Made by a program: the position numbers and the translations under genes
Part shown: piece after piece, positions 11,810-22,545 of the stretch
Layout: every line of letters begins with the position of its first letter
Numbering within the stretch: the first letter of the stretch is position 1
Notes under the pieces: generated by a model
Database searches by the model: none
Seen by the model: the letters and a program-made list of their open reading frames with translations, nothing else
What the model was told of the DNA's origin: nothing
Assembly: GCF_963678635.1 (NCBI RefSeq)
Contig: NC_087062.1
Span: 40,666,672-40,728,671, forward strand
From: Symsagittifera roscoffensis
Lineage: Eukaryota > Xenacoelomorpha > Acoela > Convolutidae
DNA length: 62,000 nt
Reading direction: 5' to 3'

Positions 11810-12311
11810 GATGTAGCCATGATATGACCGGCCTTTTTTATAACTTAATTTTGTTGAAAAAAAAACACATTCTTGCCCTTTCTACACACGCTTTGAGCAT
11901 TGATCGCTCTATCATGTAAATCAAGACCCTTCGATGAAACCAATTTCTTCTATAATGATTTAATTATTTTTAGTTGTTCAGCACGCTTTTGATTTATCTA
12001 TGATTGCCAAATAATTGGCATTTTTTAGCTGAATGTAGTTTTTTTCTCAATCATCTGACTATTTTTAAGGCTAAAAATATTACATCATTTTGATAAGATA
12101 TAAAAAGTACAATAGTAAACATTAATTTTGTATTTTTGCTGCTTAGTTGTGTGCATGCTTGTGTGCATGCGTCTATTTTTTCTCAATAAATAACCAATTC
12201 AAAAAGAGGACTATTTAAATCTTGTGCAAGATTAACCAGCTCAAACTAATCGTTCACATATTTTATTTGAAGAAAAAAAATTGTAACAACCAATAAAGTG
12301 AATTTACGAAA
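11810..12311. other. Intergenic upstream region of the 12312 gene
   Basis: AT-rich, with no ORF and no clear TATA box. It presumably holds the promoter of the gene starting at 12312. A GTGTGCATGCTTGTGTGCATGC direct repeat lies around 12150-12171. Confidence 0.3.
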
Positions 12312-15032
12312 ATGGAAAGTCAGGATTACAAGCTGATCCATGGCACAATTTTACATCTCTTTCGACTTGATTTGGACGAGAACCAGCTTGAAACAATCGG
12401 CAGTAAGCTTCTGAATCCACGAATTGATCTTGCCAAACCCGTGAATGAGTTCGCGACCTTCTGCGACTATATCGCAGGAAAAGCACGCGAGTTTATAACT
12501 TGGGGCGACTTTCAACTTTTTATGAACATATTCCATTTATGGTTAAAAGTTGACCAACTTTGCGAAGAAGTAGTCTGCAAAAAGTATTCGACTGCAGATT
12601 TAAGGCAAAAGCAGTCAGATCTTCTGTTAAAATATGACAAGCTTTTGGAAGGAAACACTACAAATGAAGAAATGAAAACAGGATCAGTTGAGTATCCATC
12701 GGGACAGAGTGGGGATAAAAGTTCAAACAGTGGGAAAAGTGTTCACTCAGCAAACTCAAAAAGAAAGTCTTCGACCGTTTATTCATCAGCTGAAGATGAA
12801 TTTTTGATGGTTGAAAATCACGCGAAAAATAAGACACAGGAAAAGGAAGAAAAAAACCATGATATGGGTACTGAAGAACGAGACGAAGAATTGGACGACG
12901 GGTACCATGTAAGTGCGTTCGAAGTTTCTTTAAATAAAATTATGATTGAAATCATAAAAGTATTTTCAAAAGTTAATGTGAGGGATCGGAATCGTTCAGA
13001 TATTTCCTAACTAACGGTATAAAATACGCTCCAGCTAGAATCTGGTTTTACTCGGGAAGCCTAAGCTTTGCTGCAACAATCTAGATTTTATGAAGACAGG
13101 TGGATTTTTTATCAAAACTTCAAAAAAATTAGTCGAATTTTTTTTATATTGAGAAAACTCACTTTTTGAGCGCCCCCATAACAGTGTAAAAGTCCTATTT
13201 TGGCGTAAAAAAATTGCGCCTCACTTTTTTGAGGTTTTTGAAAAAAATGCGTTTTTTGCCGCACTCCACTTCCCCCTCAAATTTAATGTATTTTAGACCC
13301 AAAAGAGCCTTCAGTTAACTTTCGGGTAGGTCGATCAAAAATGGATGTAAAATAGTATCAAAGGGCATATAGAGACGAATCCCTCAAAAGAGCATGGTCT
13401 TTATTAGTTTTTGTTCCGACTAAGAGTATTTTTTTGGCCATCCCACATTTCGCCTCTTCACACAATTTGGGTTTAAAGGTGCCGGATATTAGGTGCGAAA
13501 CGTGTCAAGTACGAAATGTGCCAATACGAGGGGCGAAATGTCTGAGGGGCGAAATGTGCCACGTCCTTTTTCAAAGCCCGTAGTCTCAAATGGTATCATA
13601 CTTAAGCCCTTTGAGCCGTGATCTGGATTCTTACAGTAATTTAAACAGTTGTCCCAGTGTCGAGAAAAACTGGTCTGCATTTTTTTTTCGTTAAAAAAAT
13701 AATCAGGCTAAATAAATAATCAGGCTAAATTAGATAAATACTGACAGCAATTTGATTACAGGCAGACCTGCAAATTTAAGTTCCCTACTACTATTGTAAC
13801 GTTCTATAGTCTTTTTTGTACCACACAATTCGTGCAATTTTTCACCAAAATCAATTTCTCATTCTACAAAAAAAAACCGTTAGTTTTGAACAAAAAAATG
13901 AGACAAATTTTTGTATTTTTTCGATCTTAAAGTTTCAGTTTCCTTTTCTTCAATCAGTGCGGTCGGAACATTCTTTGCTCCTTGCACATGGACCGACTAT
14001 CATTTTAAACTTTTATGCTACAATTGATGGAAAAGGCGATGACTGAAAAACCATTACTAACATTTGAACCTTTCAAAAGAAGTTATGAAGTATTTTTGAA
14101 AAATTTGTTTCATGCGAACGATTAAAGTTGGCTTTTTCTTTTAGTTTCTGCGTAAAGAGGATGAATTAATATCCCGACGGGGAGGGTCGAATCGAGCAGA
14201 CAAAGTAACCGACCCAGAATATGATTCATTGCCAACAGTTGACATTGAAATCCCAAGGAATGACCACGAGTCTACAACATTTCCAGCGTCTAAGGTGGTA
14301 GAAAAGGACGAAAAAGCGACACAAGATCGGGTGCCGTGCAAAAATTCTATACATTACCGTAAAATGATTTTTGAACAGTCTCAGCAACCGCCCATCCTGC
14401 CTAAAAAGAACATAATCAAAAAAGAAAGCACAAGTAACGGGAAAGAACTACGCAACCTGATTGAACCAAAACTTCGCTTTTTATACGAAAAGCAACAACC
14501 TCCTAGTTCCCCGAAATCTAAGAAACTGAGAAACACGGAGGTGGAGAATCATTATGAAAAAACAGAGTCTCCAGAAAGAGCAAATCAAGGGGCAAGTAGG
14601 AAAATCTTTATTGAAAAAGCTGAAAATTGCTTTGTAATCGACCGAGAGCCGAGCGCATTGTCATCAAGCGCATCAGGGTCGGCAGATTATCCGAAACCAA
14701 ACAGTGACGACTCAGGAACAAATGATCATTCAATCCCATCATCGCCGATTCAATTGGAATTGAGTAATAATGAAATTTTGGCGGAATACGGCAGTGAATC
14801 AACAGAACAACAAAGCGATGAGTTCTACGGCACATATGCTTGTAGTTCTGGGAAGAACGACAAGGCTTTAAAAGTACGACCAGACGGCCCTGATGACTGC
14901 TACAATGTCGTTGGAAATCAAGAACATTATGCGGACCCAGATGATAACTTAGAAGAGCCACGAGCACAGAACAAAAATAAAACCGACGCTGCCCCTAAAA
15001 AGAAAAACAAATTGAATTTCAGAAAAAAATAA
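12312..15032 (+). CDS. Two-exon gene, unknown acidic/low-complexity protein (494 aa)
   Basis: Exon 1 is 12312-12908 and ends in a strong donor (CAT|GTAAGTG). Exon 2 is 14145-15032 and follows a pyrimidine-rich acceptor (CTTTTTCTTTTAG). Both junctions are phase 0 and the joined frame is open to a TAA at 15030-15032. The first ~115 residues look globular and mostly helical (DYIAGKAREFITWGDF, MNIFHLWLKVDQLCEE). The rest is Ser/Glu/Lys-rich and probably disordered, ending in a basic KKKNKLNFRKK tail that could be a nuclear localisation signal. I do not recognise the family. Intron 1 carries an inverted copy of MITE family B and short GGGGCGAAATGT repeats. No sign of decay. Confidence 0.7.
13180..13370 (-). 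repeat. Inverted partial copy of MITE family B in intron
   Basis: Reverse complement contains CTTTGATACTATTTTACATCC, then GGGGGAAGTGGAGTGCGGC and blocks of poly-A/T mixed with GCGCC words, matching the interior of the element at 11401-11809 in the same order. It sits inside the intron of the gene at 12312-15032. Confidence 0.5.
13490..13562. repeat. Short degenerate direct repeats (GCGAAATGT)
   Basis: Four copies of a GCGAAA(T/C)GTGTCA / ACGAAATGTGCCA-type word in 73 bases, spaced about 16-21 bases, inside an intron. Function unknown. Confidence 0.5.
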
Positions 15033-15872
15033 CTCTCGTTAAAAATTATTTGCTGGAAAACATTGTCACATTGAATCCAGATGGAACAGACAACTATTTT
15101 AGAGAAAGGACATTTTATATATCGTAAATCAAAAAATTTTGCTGGAAAACATTGAGATAAATTGTAACAAATCAAATTCAGGCAAATTAATAACCAGAAA
15201 TTTTATACCAGCCCTCTCTCTCTCAACAAATATTCCCAACAACGAAAGTATGAAGCAACTTTAGATTTGGGTTTCTTTTTCCCGCAAATTCAGGCTCCAC
15301 AAATAAAATAATATCGAATGAAGTTATCATGCCAATTACTTTCCAGCGGTCGCAAAAAATCAGCCCAATTTTTCTGGCACCGGGAAGAAGTTTCGGAATA
15401 ATTTTTGCTGGATCTGCTGAACAATTACCCCCCCCCCCTTTATTGCTTTTACTTATAGAAGTGTCAACTTTTTAGTAGATACCAATTTGTAGCAAAAATG
15501 CCACGAGTTGATGAAATGGTCGCTCCCTTTTCTTTTATTTTCTCTATAAATCTCAAACCAACTCTCATGATAGTGATTATAATGTACGCAATCCGAACAA
15601 AAACTCCCAAACAAAACATTTGATTTTTTTTTTCAAATCTCTAAGTTAATTGTAATAAGCGCTTCGGAATTGATTTAGAGCAAAAATAAATGACAAATTA
15701 TGTCATATAGCTTCTGACCTGTTGTTTGTGGCGTTTAGGTATATATCCACAATATTTTTAGAAATTAGCAAAAACTAATAGTATAAAAATAAAAGATTTT
15801 TCGGTATTCTGATTAATCGAAAAGTCTTTTGGCCTAAAAATATCTGTTTTTGTACTCTGCGATCTTAAATGT
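15033..15872. other. Intergenic, no gene seen
   Basis: Only AT-rich sequence and a run of 11 C residues (about 15428-15438). It holds the 3' flank of the 12312 gene and the truncated end of the minus-strand retroelement. No RT-like sequence continues here from the protease frame on the minus strand. Confidence 0.5.
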
Positions 15873-17232
15873 TCATTTTCCCCTTAAATGTTCAATTTCT
15901 GGCAATACCAGTTTAACCAATTCCAATTCCTCCGGTGTAGGTCTTTCTGGAAAATTCGAACAGCTCGAAAGTCCATCGTCCGTTTCTGACTTAAGTGAAT
16001 TCATAAGACACGATGAACAAATCTTGTCCCTGTGATTCGGACAATCAAGAACTTCATATTTTTTCACATTTTCAGTCATTTCATATCTAGTTTTCACCGG
16101 CAGTGCGTATCCCAGCTTCCTGCCTGTCTGGATTGTGACCGTTATATCAAGAGTATTCAACAAAACACTGACGCAGAGGCCACTCTTGGTGATCGAGAAT
16201 GATCTTCCTAAAATAGCAGCACTTTGGCTATTAGGATTCGTTACTATACATACCTGTTTGTTATCACTTTGTTCATTATAGTTTTTCAATCTCAAACTTG
16301 CCATTGCGACCTCGTTCGCTTTCAATCTCACCCTTCTACCCGAGAAAACGGGAGCTTTATTCTCATTCGCCATCACCAAAATTATCTGTTTATTTAAGTG
16401 TTTACTTTCCGGATTTCGAATCCTGAACATCACATTGTTAAGATCAATCGTGAAATCAAAAATCCTGATGAAATCTCCGCCTGAAATAAATTGATCTGAC
16501 TCATCTAGATTCTCCAGCAACAGAAAACTCATCCACAGGTTGCGTCCCCCCAGGTTCACAGCTATTATTGGTGTCCTGCCTAGATTCCTCAATGCTCCCT
16601 TGTTTGCCGCTGACAGCCGTATCTTTAAATCTATCAGGTCTTCCTTGTCAAATCCCATTCTTTTCCATGTTTCTATTGGTATCACACTCAAGACAGCCCC
16701 TGTATGCAACAGTCCTCGTAAGAACATGTGCGGATAGGTCTGCTTCTGTTCCCAGATGCATGGCATCCTCTTCTAGCATGGCGCAGTGCCCAATCGACCT
16801 CACTTTGAGTTCTTCTCGACCTAAGTAAATTTGATCGGCAAGATCCTCGTCACACTTAATCATCGTCTTTGTGCAGATGTTGATTCCATCTATGTTCAGC
16901 ATGAACTCATGTGGACTGTAGGCTTCTGTGTACCTGCTGTCTATCCTAATCGATTTTCCACCACCTCTCGTGAGTAATGCCCTGAGTGCTCTCGAAAGAG
17001 TTTGTGGGCTGATGGTGCGCAAATAGTCAGCATATATATCTATGTGCGTTAGTGTTTGGTCGCTGGGTTCACTCAGATTCCTCGTGACCTCATGGCCGCC
17101 AACCGTGACTATCGACACGATTCTCGCCCCAATCTTCGTGATTCCGAAGGGTTTCCCAGTCACCATTTTCAAGGTGTTGCAATTGCTCCTGACTGTTGGA
17201 TTGTCACTCGTCTCGGGTTCTGGTCTTGCCAT
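15873..17232 (-). pseudogene. pro: Gypsy-like aspartic protease, active site mutated, RT lost
   Basis: The 16648-17232 frame (GREELKVRSIGHCAMLEEDA and upstream) is the usual region before the protease. The protease follows in another frame at 15873-16766, with LLHTGAVLSVIP at the active site. The expected catalytic Asp of the DTGA box is His (codon CAT for GAT), so catalysis is lost. The remaining sequence (GDFIRIFDFTIDL, AANKGALRNLGRTPI) is well preserved. The frame ends with PEELELVKLVLPEIEHL, which in related elements precedes RT. RT, RNase H and integrase are absent. Confidence 0.7.
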
Positions 17233-17357
17233 CGAGAGTGTCTCGTTCCTCGGTTGTCTTTGTAATTACTGCTTCAGCATTTGTTCGATCTCTTTTGTCG
17301 CCAAGTCTTGTTTCACTTTGTTGATGGCCTCTGCTGCTGCTTTCTCGTAGCTTATTC

Positions 17358-17384
17358 CTAGAGAGCTTCTTGACTCGGCCCCTC

Positions 17385-17421
<37 letters not shown>

Positions 17422-17621
17422 GTCACGGCCTTTACCGTCTTTGTCGCTAATTCACCACTCGTTGCCTCTTTGTCCTGCAAGTCATTCACAGCTTGTCTAT
17501 TCCTCGTATTTGCACCGCAGCAAGTGCTATTTTGTGTTTTGGGTTGATTTTGATTCTTCACTTCTTCCCAAAAGAGCTGACAGTCCATCCTGAAATGGCC
17601 TAACTGATTGCAGAAAAACAC
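17358..17621 (-). pseudogene. gag: Second zinc knuckle and low-complexity linker
   Basis: The frame begins FFCNQLGHFRMDC, a second CCHC-type knuckle, and is followed by Gln/Asn/Thr/Glu-rich linker ending in an Arg-Glu dipeptide run. That run is produced by a TC/GA microsatellite (about 17393-17419), so the frame is probably length-unstable here. Confidence 0.6.
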
Positions 17622-19570
17622 CGTACGCCTATTTCAATTATCAAGCCACTGTAAGACTCGTGCTCTTCCACCTGACTCATGTCCTCTTCATCAGGCGTAA
17701 ATCCCAGGCTTCTCATGCCTTGTTTGTAAGTGGTGCAATCCGCTACATGGTGATCTGCCGAGCCACAATTTACACATGACCTTCGTTTGTCCATATCATC
17801 TCTTGGCTTGTACCATGACGACATTTGTTGTTGGCTTACCCCTTGCAGGTTCCTACTGTCTGAAAATGAGTATTTCTCCGGTTTCATCAACATGTACATT
17901 CTAGAATACTGTCTCATATTTTCCGGGGTTGGTGCATTATCTTTCGATAGCGTGTAGTATGTTGCCAATATTGTTCTGAAGTCGTCACTTTTCACCCCAT
18001 CAATGAATTTCGAAGCAATGCTAAAGTTTCTCCTATTAGTTGATTCCTCTGGATCGCTTCTTCTTCTTAAGCTCTCCAGATCCACAAGGATTCGATCAAT
18101 AAATTCATCATCTCTCTATCTCCTTTTCTCGAATCTCATCATGGCCCGGTGCCCCTTCATCCCGGATCCGAATCGGTTCAGCAACATTTCAAAAAACATG
18201 TCCGCCGTGTCACGTTCTTCTTCCTTCTTGGCTACCACGCACTTCAGCGCAGTGCCCTGCAGATTGCTTAGTATCGCTGTTCACGCCTGTCTTTCATCAT
18301 TCAGGTTGTCTTGCTCAAGATGTAGTCTCGTTACCTTAACCCAGGTATCTATGCAACCGTCCGACTCATCTTTGAATTCCTTCGGCTTCTTGAAGTTTTC
18401 TCTCGATTTGCCTCCGTTTTTATGGCTCTTCTGTGTGTTTCTTGTGGCGAATGTTTCAAGTGTCCTACTCATCATTTCCCAAGTATTTGCCCATACCATG
18501 ACATCAGATGTTACACTCGTGTGTGCGCCCGAATCCCATGGTATCCCTGCTGAGCTCGAGGCTCCTTCTTTTAGAGCCGTTTTGGTCATCCCTGATCCTA
18601 TGCTGTTGTTGATCAGTGGTAAGGGTGTCAATTCCTGTTTTTTACGTTGAGGTTCCACAAAGTCAACCCTTGTTCCGGTTATCTTTTCTGTTTTGTCTAG
18701 TACCGTTTTATCTTGAGCAACAAAGTTTCTCAAGAGTGGATCCAATTTGGATTGTATGGCACAAAAATTCTCCGCCTTGTCTCTTCTCATTGTGTCCATT
18801 CGCGTCTCTATGTTCCATAACTTATCATTTACGGTCTCACACCGCCTTTTCAATTCCTCCATATTTTTTTGATACGTTTTCCCCCTCCTTGTCTGTTGTC
18901 TCCACCTTGTTTGCCATCTGTTGCAGCTTTTCTTCAGTGGCCCTTGCTAAGTTGAAGTAGTTGTTCAGATTTTCATTTTTGTTATGTCGAAACTCCTTTT
19001 TTAATTTCTGGCGGTCCTCTTCGCTGCACTTCAGCTTCTTGTCTATCTGATCCAACTTTGACACCAAGTCCCCTAACTCAACTAGTGGTAATTTCCATTC
19101 TGCTGCTTACCCATTTTGGTGACCCACTGCTCCTTCTATTGTTTGCTCCTTCCCCTGGTCAGCTTCTGTGGTTATCATGGAAACTGTACCAAAGGTTTTG
19201 CCTTTTTCGGTCGTTGTTGTCATCTCCTCTTTCTGTCTCTCGGTTTCATTCCAACCATCGCCGCAAGTTTCTCCGTGAGCGCTGTTCTCTTCGTTTTCGA
19301 ATCGACCTTTATCGTCTCCGGCGTGTTGTAAGTGTTTTCGTCTCCCTTGTCTATCGGTGAGAACTCCATTGACTTCGTTCCTTGATCTTCTACATTCGGC
19401 ATAGGTGTCGATTCCAAAGTTTTTCGCTCCTTTCCATCTAAGCTCTGCTCTGGCGTCTCAAAATCATTTTCCGTGACAGGCACACTTTTTTGCTTAGTTT
19501 GCTTTTCCTCGGTCTTCTGCTCCTTGTTGCTTCTGGTGTTGACCATGTAAACTGAAAGATATTTTCTCAT
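17600..19570 (-). pseudogene. gag: Gypsy-like gag with CCHC knuckle
   Basis: The frame probably starts at the internal Met of MVNTRSNKEQ (near 19545), a start typical of Gypsy/chromovirus-like Gag. It is followed by a Glu/Lys/Asn-rich coiled coil (18281-19067), then a core with DGCIDTWVKVTRLHLEQDNL and a SLRRRSDPEESTNRR segment (about 18080). At 17600-18085 the knuckle CVNCGSADHHVADC is intact. Gag would bind and package RNA. At least three frame breaks make it non-functional. Confidence 0.7.
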
Positions 19571-19884
19571 TACTCTGGGGTTTGTAGGTGTTTGCTTCCT
19601 CTACGTTGTCTGTTGGTTTTGCTGAAATCCTACCCCTCTCCTTTCCTGTAACGACAATTTTGTTATCTTTATGACGTTTATTTACTATTCTGACTGTGTA
19701 CAGTTGTTAATGTAAAAACGTAGTCAAAGTTTCAGAAAACCCCCAATATTTTTAAATTTTCAAAATTGTAAAACAATTTCAGTCTAATATCTCTTCCACA
19801 ATCCGAATTAAAATTTACTAATCGTAGTGTGTTCTTCCCGTTCCACCCGGAGCTTTTTAGTGACCCTTAATGGTTTTGTAGTCC
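19571..19884. other. Leader-like AT-rich region between gag remnant and minisatellite
   Basis: No ORF on either strand. Its position suggests the 5' leader of the minus-strand retroelement; no convincing primer-binding site was found. Confidence 0.3.
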
Positions 19885-20590
19885 CGATCCTAGGTTTTGG
19901 GATACTCAATCCACTATCACAGGACTTTTAGGTGGTGGGATACTCGTTTTAATACCCCAACACTCCAGGTGCTGGCATACTTAATTCACTATCCCAGGAC
20001 TTCAGGTGTTGGGATACTTAATTCACTATCCCAGGACTTGAGGTCTGGGATACTCAATCCACTATCCCAGGACTTTAGGTGTTGAGATACTTAATTTACT
20101 ATCCCAAGACTTTGGGTGTTGGGACCCTTAATTCACTATCCCAGGACAAGTGTTGGAACCCTTAAATCACTATCTCAGGACTCAAACGTTGGGACCCTTA
20201 AACCACTATCCCATGACTCAAGTGTTGGGACCCTTAAACCACTATTCCAGGACTCAAGATTTGGGATCCTTAAACCACTATCACAGGACTCAAGTGATGG
20301 GACCCTTAAATCATTATCCCGGGACTCAAGTGTTGGATCCTTAAATCATTATCCCGGGACTCAAGTGTTGGGATCCTTAAATCACTATCCCAAGACCCAA
20401 GTGTTGGGAACCTTAAACCACTATCCCAAGACTACCTCCAGAATTCGTGCAAACTTCTTCACCACCGTGACTCAAGTATTAGGATACCTGATCCACTATC
20501 CCAGTGCCACCACGAGAACTCGTGTTGAATTTTCCACTCCCGTCTCCAGTATTAGAATACCTGATCCATTGTCACAGTACCACCTCCGGA
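19885..20590. repeat. 36-bp minisatellite, about 15-17 units
   Basis: Words AGTGTTGGGACCCTTAAA and CACTATCCCAGGACT alternate with a period close to 36 bases from about 19885 to 20440, with a more diverged tail to 20590. Because 36 is a multiple of 3, long open frames run through it (for example 20116-20742). Their repetitive peptides mirror the DNA repeat, so I do not call them genes. Confidence 0.8.
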
Positions 20591-21960
20591 AATCGTGTAA
20601 AATTTTGCAAACCCAATTTTCTTACCAAAAATTAAGTTTCCCTAAAATTACCTTCCCTTCTAAATCCATTGCAAGCCAAAGTGCAACTTGTTTTTGTACC
20701 TTTTTGTGCTGCAATCAGCAGGTGTCAGAACGTGAGAGTTGATGACAGAAGATGAAAGATGACAGAAGATAATTTGAATGAGAGTGAAGAAGATGCGTTT
20801 GAGTAGTAGCTGTTAGTGAGCTTGGGATGCAAAAAAAAACATGTATTCAGATACCCTCGAGAGTCCCTGTGTTCGATGCTACAAAACTATGTATTCAGCC
20901 AGGATACTGAATATCCAAAGTTTCAGGATCGATTGTAAAACTAAAAATGTGTATATACAATGAAATCAACTCAGAAGAAACTATATTTTTTCGGTTTTTG
21001 TGCAAAATTTGTTTTTTTTTTGCAAATGAATTTCGCCGTTTTTTCTAAGTGACAAATGTCTTCAAATGTTGTAATTCAAATGTCTTAGTTGTATTTCTGC
21101 CTAATCTTGTTTTATTTTAGTGCTATTGTAATCACAATTCATGCTGAAGATTAACTGAATCTAATTTGAATTTTAACTAAGACATAGAGTACATTTTCTT
21201 AACCAGGGGCACAACAGCGGTTTTCCGTTGTTCCCTCCACTTTGACGCACATGTCAAGACATTACCCACAATAGACACATGTCAAAAGTAAATTGCCAAC
21301 TGAACAAAAGTCAAGTCTCAACTAAATCGATTGAAGTCAATTCCCAAAAAGACAATTTGAATTTATTTAGCAAATAGATCCAATATTCATTCAGCTAAGT
21401 AGCCTTTTTATGTTTGGCTACTAATTCACATGTCTCACGTAGGCAAGCATGTTGGGTAGAGAACGATACGTACCAAATCCTCTCTCATCTATGAGATACT
21501 TAGGATTTGGTACGGTACCTTTCCCCCCACTCATATTCTCATGTTGCCTTTAGAAAAATAAAACGGGACATCCGTGAAGAGCTGAACAACTCGTATCTAG
21601 GTCCTTTACCTTGTGGATAAATCGCCTCAACTAATTGAAATTATCGAAAAAACTTCAAAAAAGAAACATTAATTTAAGTCTCATTACCTGCCAGCAGCTT
21701 AAAAAGGATCTCTTTTAAACAATTCAAATTTACAGATAACATTTTTTAATGTTCAAGTAAAAAACGCAGTAAGCTACATTACTTCAAGTGGTTAACTAAA
21801 ACAAAAGCATTAAACCTTTTTTAAGTTGCTATAATTAGTGTCTGCGTTGAGATTTTGTAAAATATGTCCCCTAATTTATCTACAACCAAGCAAAGTTAGA
21901 GCCTATTATCTTTCTTTGGGATAAGCAAATCGCTAGAACTTCTGATAATTCAAAAATGTT
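20591..21960. other. Gene-free intergenic DNA
   Basis: No coding region supported. Contains a fold-back structure at 21440-21553, listed separately. Confidence 0.5.
21440..21553. repeat. Fold-back hairpin, pre-miRNA-like core
   Basis: A perfect 12-bp inverted repeat (GTACCAAATCCT at 21470-21481, AGGATTTGGTAC at 21502-21513) encloses a 20-base loop with its own short stem (CTCAT/ATGAG). Outer arms AGGCAAGCATG and CATGTTGCCT extend the fold to about 110 bases. It may be a small MITE or a hairpin RNA precursor; the sequence alone cannot decide. Confidence 0.45.
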
Positions 21961-22285
21961 TTAATAAAATGACTTGAGCTCGCCATTTGCCCTGGATTCA
22001 TTTGCCCTTATTAGTATTTCGGAATAATCCTCAGTTACCACCCTTTTCTTCACAACGGCTGATTGGGAGGAAGCAAGACCAGATGTTTTCATTGTTTGAT
22101 CCAGTTCCTGTACCAGCAATTCTGCGATTGTTCCTGGTGGAATCTGGGAGGATGGAGAGATTTGTTGGCTCTGAGGATGTGCCGGCGTCACGGTCTCTCT
22201 AATTGCCTGGTTGATCAGCTGTTGTTGTTCCGGTAGTTCCGGTTGTTGTTCCGGAATTCAATCACGGTACTGCATGTGTCTTCTT
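21961..22285 (-). CDS. Possible last exon of an unrecognised gene
   Basis: The minus-strand frame is open from about 22258 to a TAA at 21961-21963. It encodes a Gln/Pro-rich start (PEQQQLINQAI) and a helical end (TIAELLVQELDQTMKTSG, DYSEILIRANESRANGEL). A TTGCTAG acceptor-like site precedes it near 22305, but an in-frame TGA (about 22260) lies between acceptor and open frame, so either another acceptor is used or this is a pseudogene. Amino-acid composition looks protein-like compared with neighbouring chance ORFs. Family unknown. Confidence 0.35.
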
Positions 22286-22379
22286 GATGGGCGACCTAGC
22301 AAGACTAAACAAAAAATCTAGCATAAAAAACAGTAACTTTACTTTTTTTAATAGCTAAGTCATTCGACCTTCAGCCGAT

Positions 22380-22545
22380 CCAAAGGGTCCCCCTTTGTAC
22401 TATTTTGAAGTATCCATTTTTGGCTGATTGACCCTAAAACTTTCCTACAGGCAGCGTTTGCGGCAAAATATACTCGTTTTGAGGGGGAAGCACGCACCAA
22501 AAAAACCGTTTTTTAATTGAAAATTATCAGAAATTTTAGTTAGCA
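22380..22545 (+). repeat. Partial copy of MITE family B
   Basis: CCTTTGTACTATTTTGAAGT, TATCCATTTTTGGCTGATTG and GAGGGGGAAGCACGC words follow in the same order as in the element at 11401-11809. The terminal repeats are not recognisable. Confidence 0.55.

Larger units (their letters stand above)
15873..19570 (-). mobile_element. Truncated Gypsy-like gag-protease remnant
   Basis: On the minus strand the order is Gag start, coiled coil, Gag core, two CCHC zinc knuckles, a pre-protease region and an aspartic protease. The element then stops before RT. The frames at 19220-19570, 18837-19067, 18281-18862, 17600-18085, 17358-17621, 16648-17232 and 15873-16766 are successive pieces separated by frameshifts and stops. 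No LTR pair was found. The 36-bp minisatellite at 19885-20590 lies immediately upstream on this strand and could belong to its leader or LTR. Confidence 0.75.

Noticed and set aside
13490-13562. CRISPR-like array
   Set aside because: Only four degenerate words, no spacers of constant length, eukaryotic intron context.
20116-20742. 208-codon ORF through the minisatellite
   Set aside because: The peptide repeats with the 36-bp DNA unit; open only because the period is a multiple of three.
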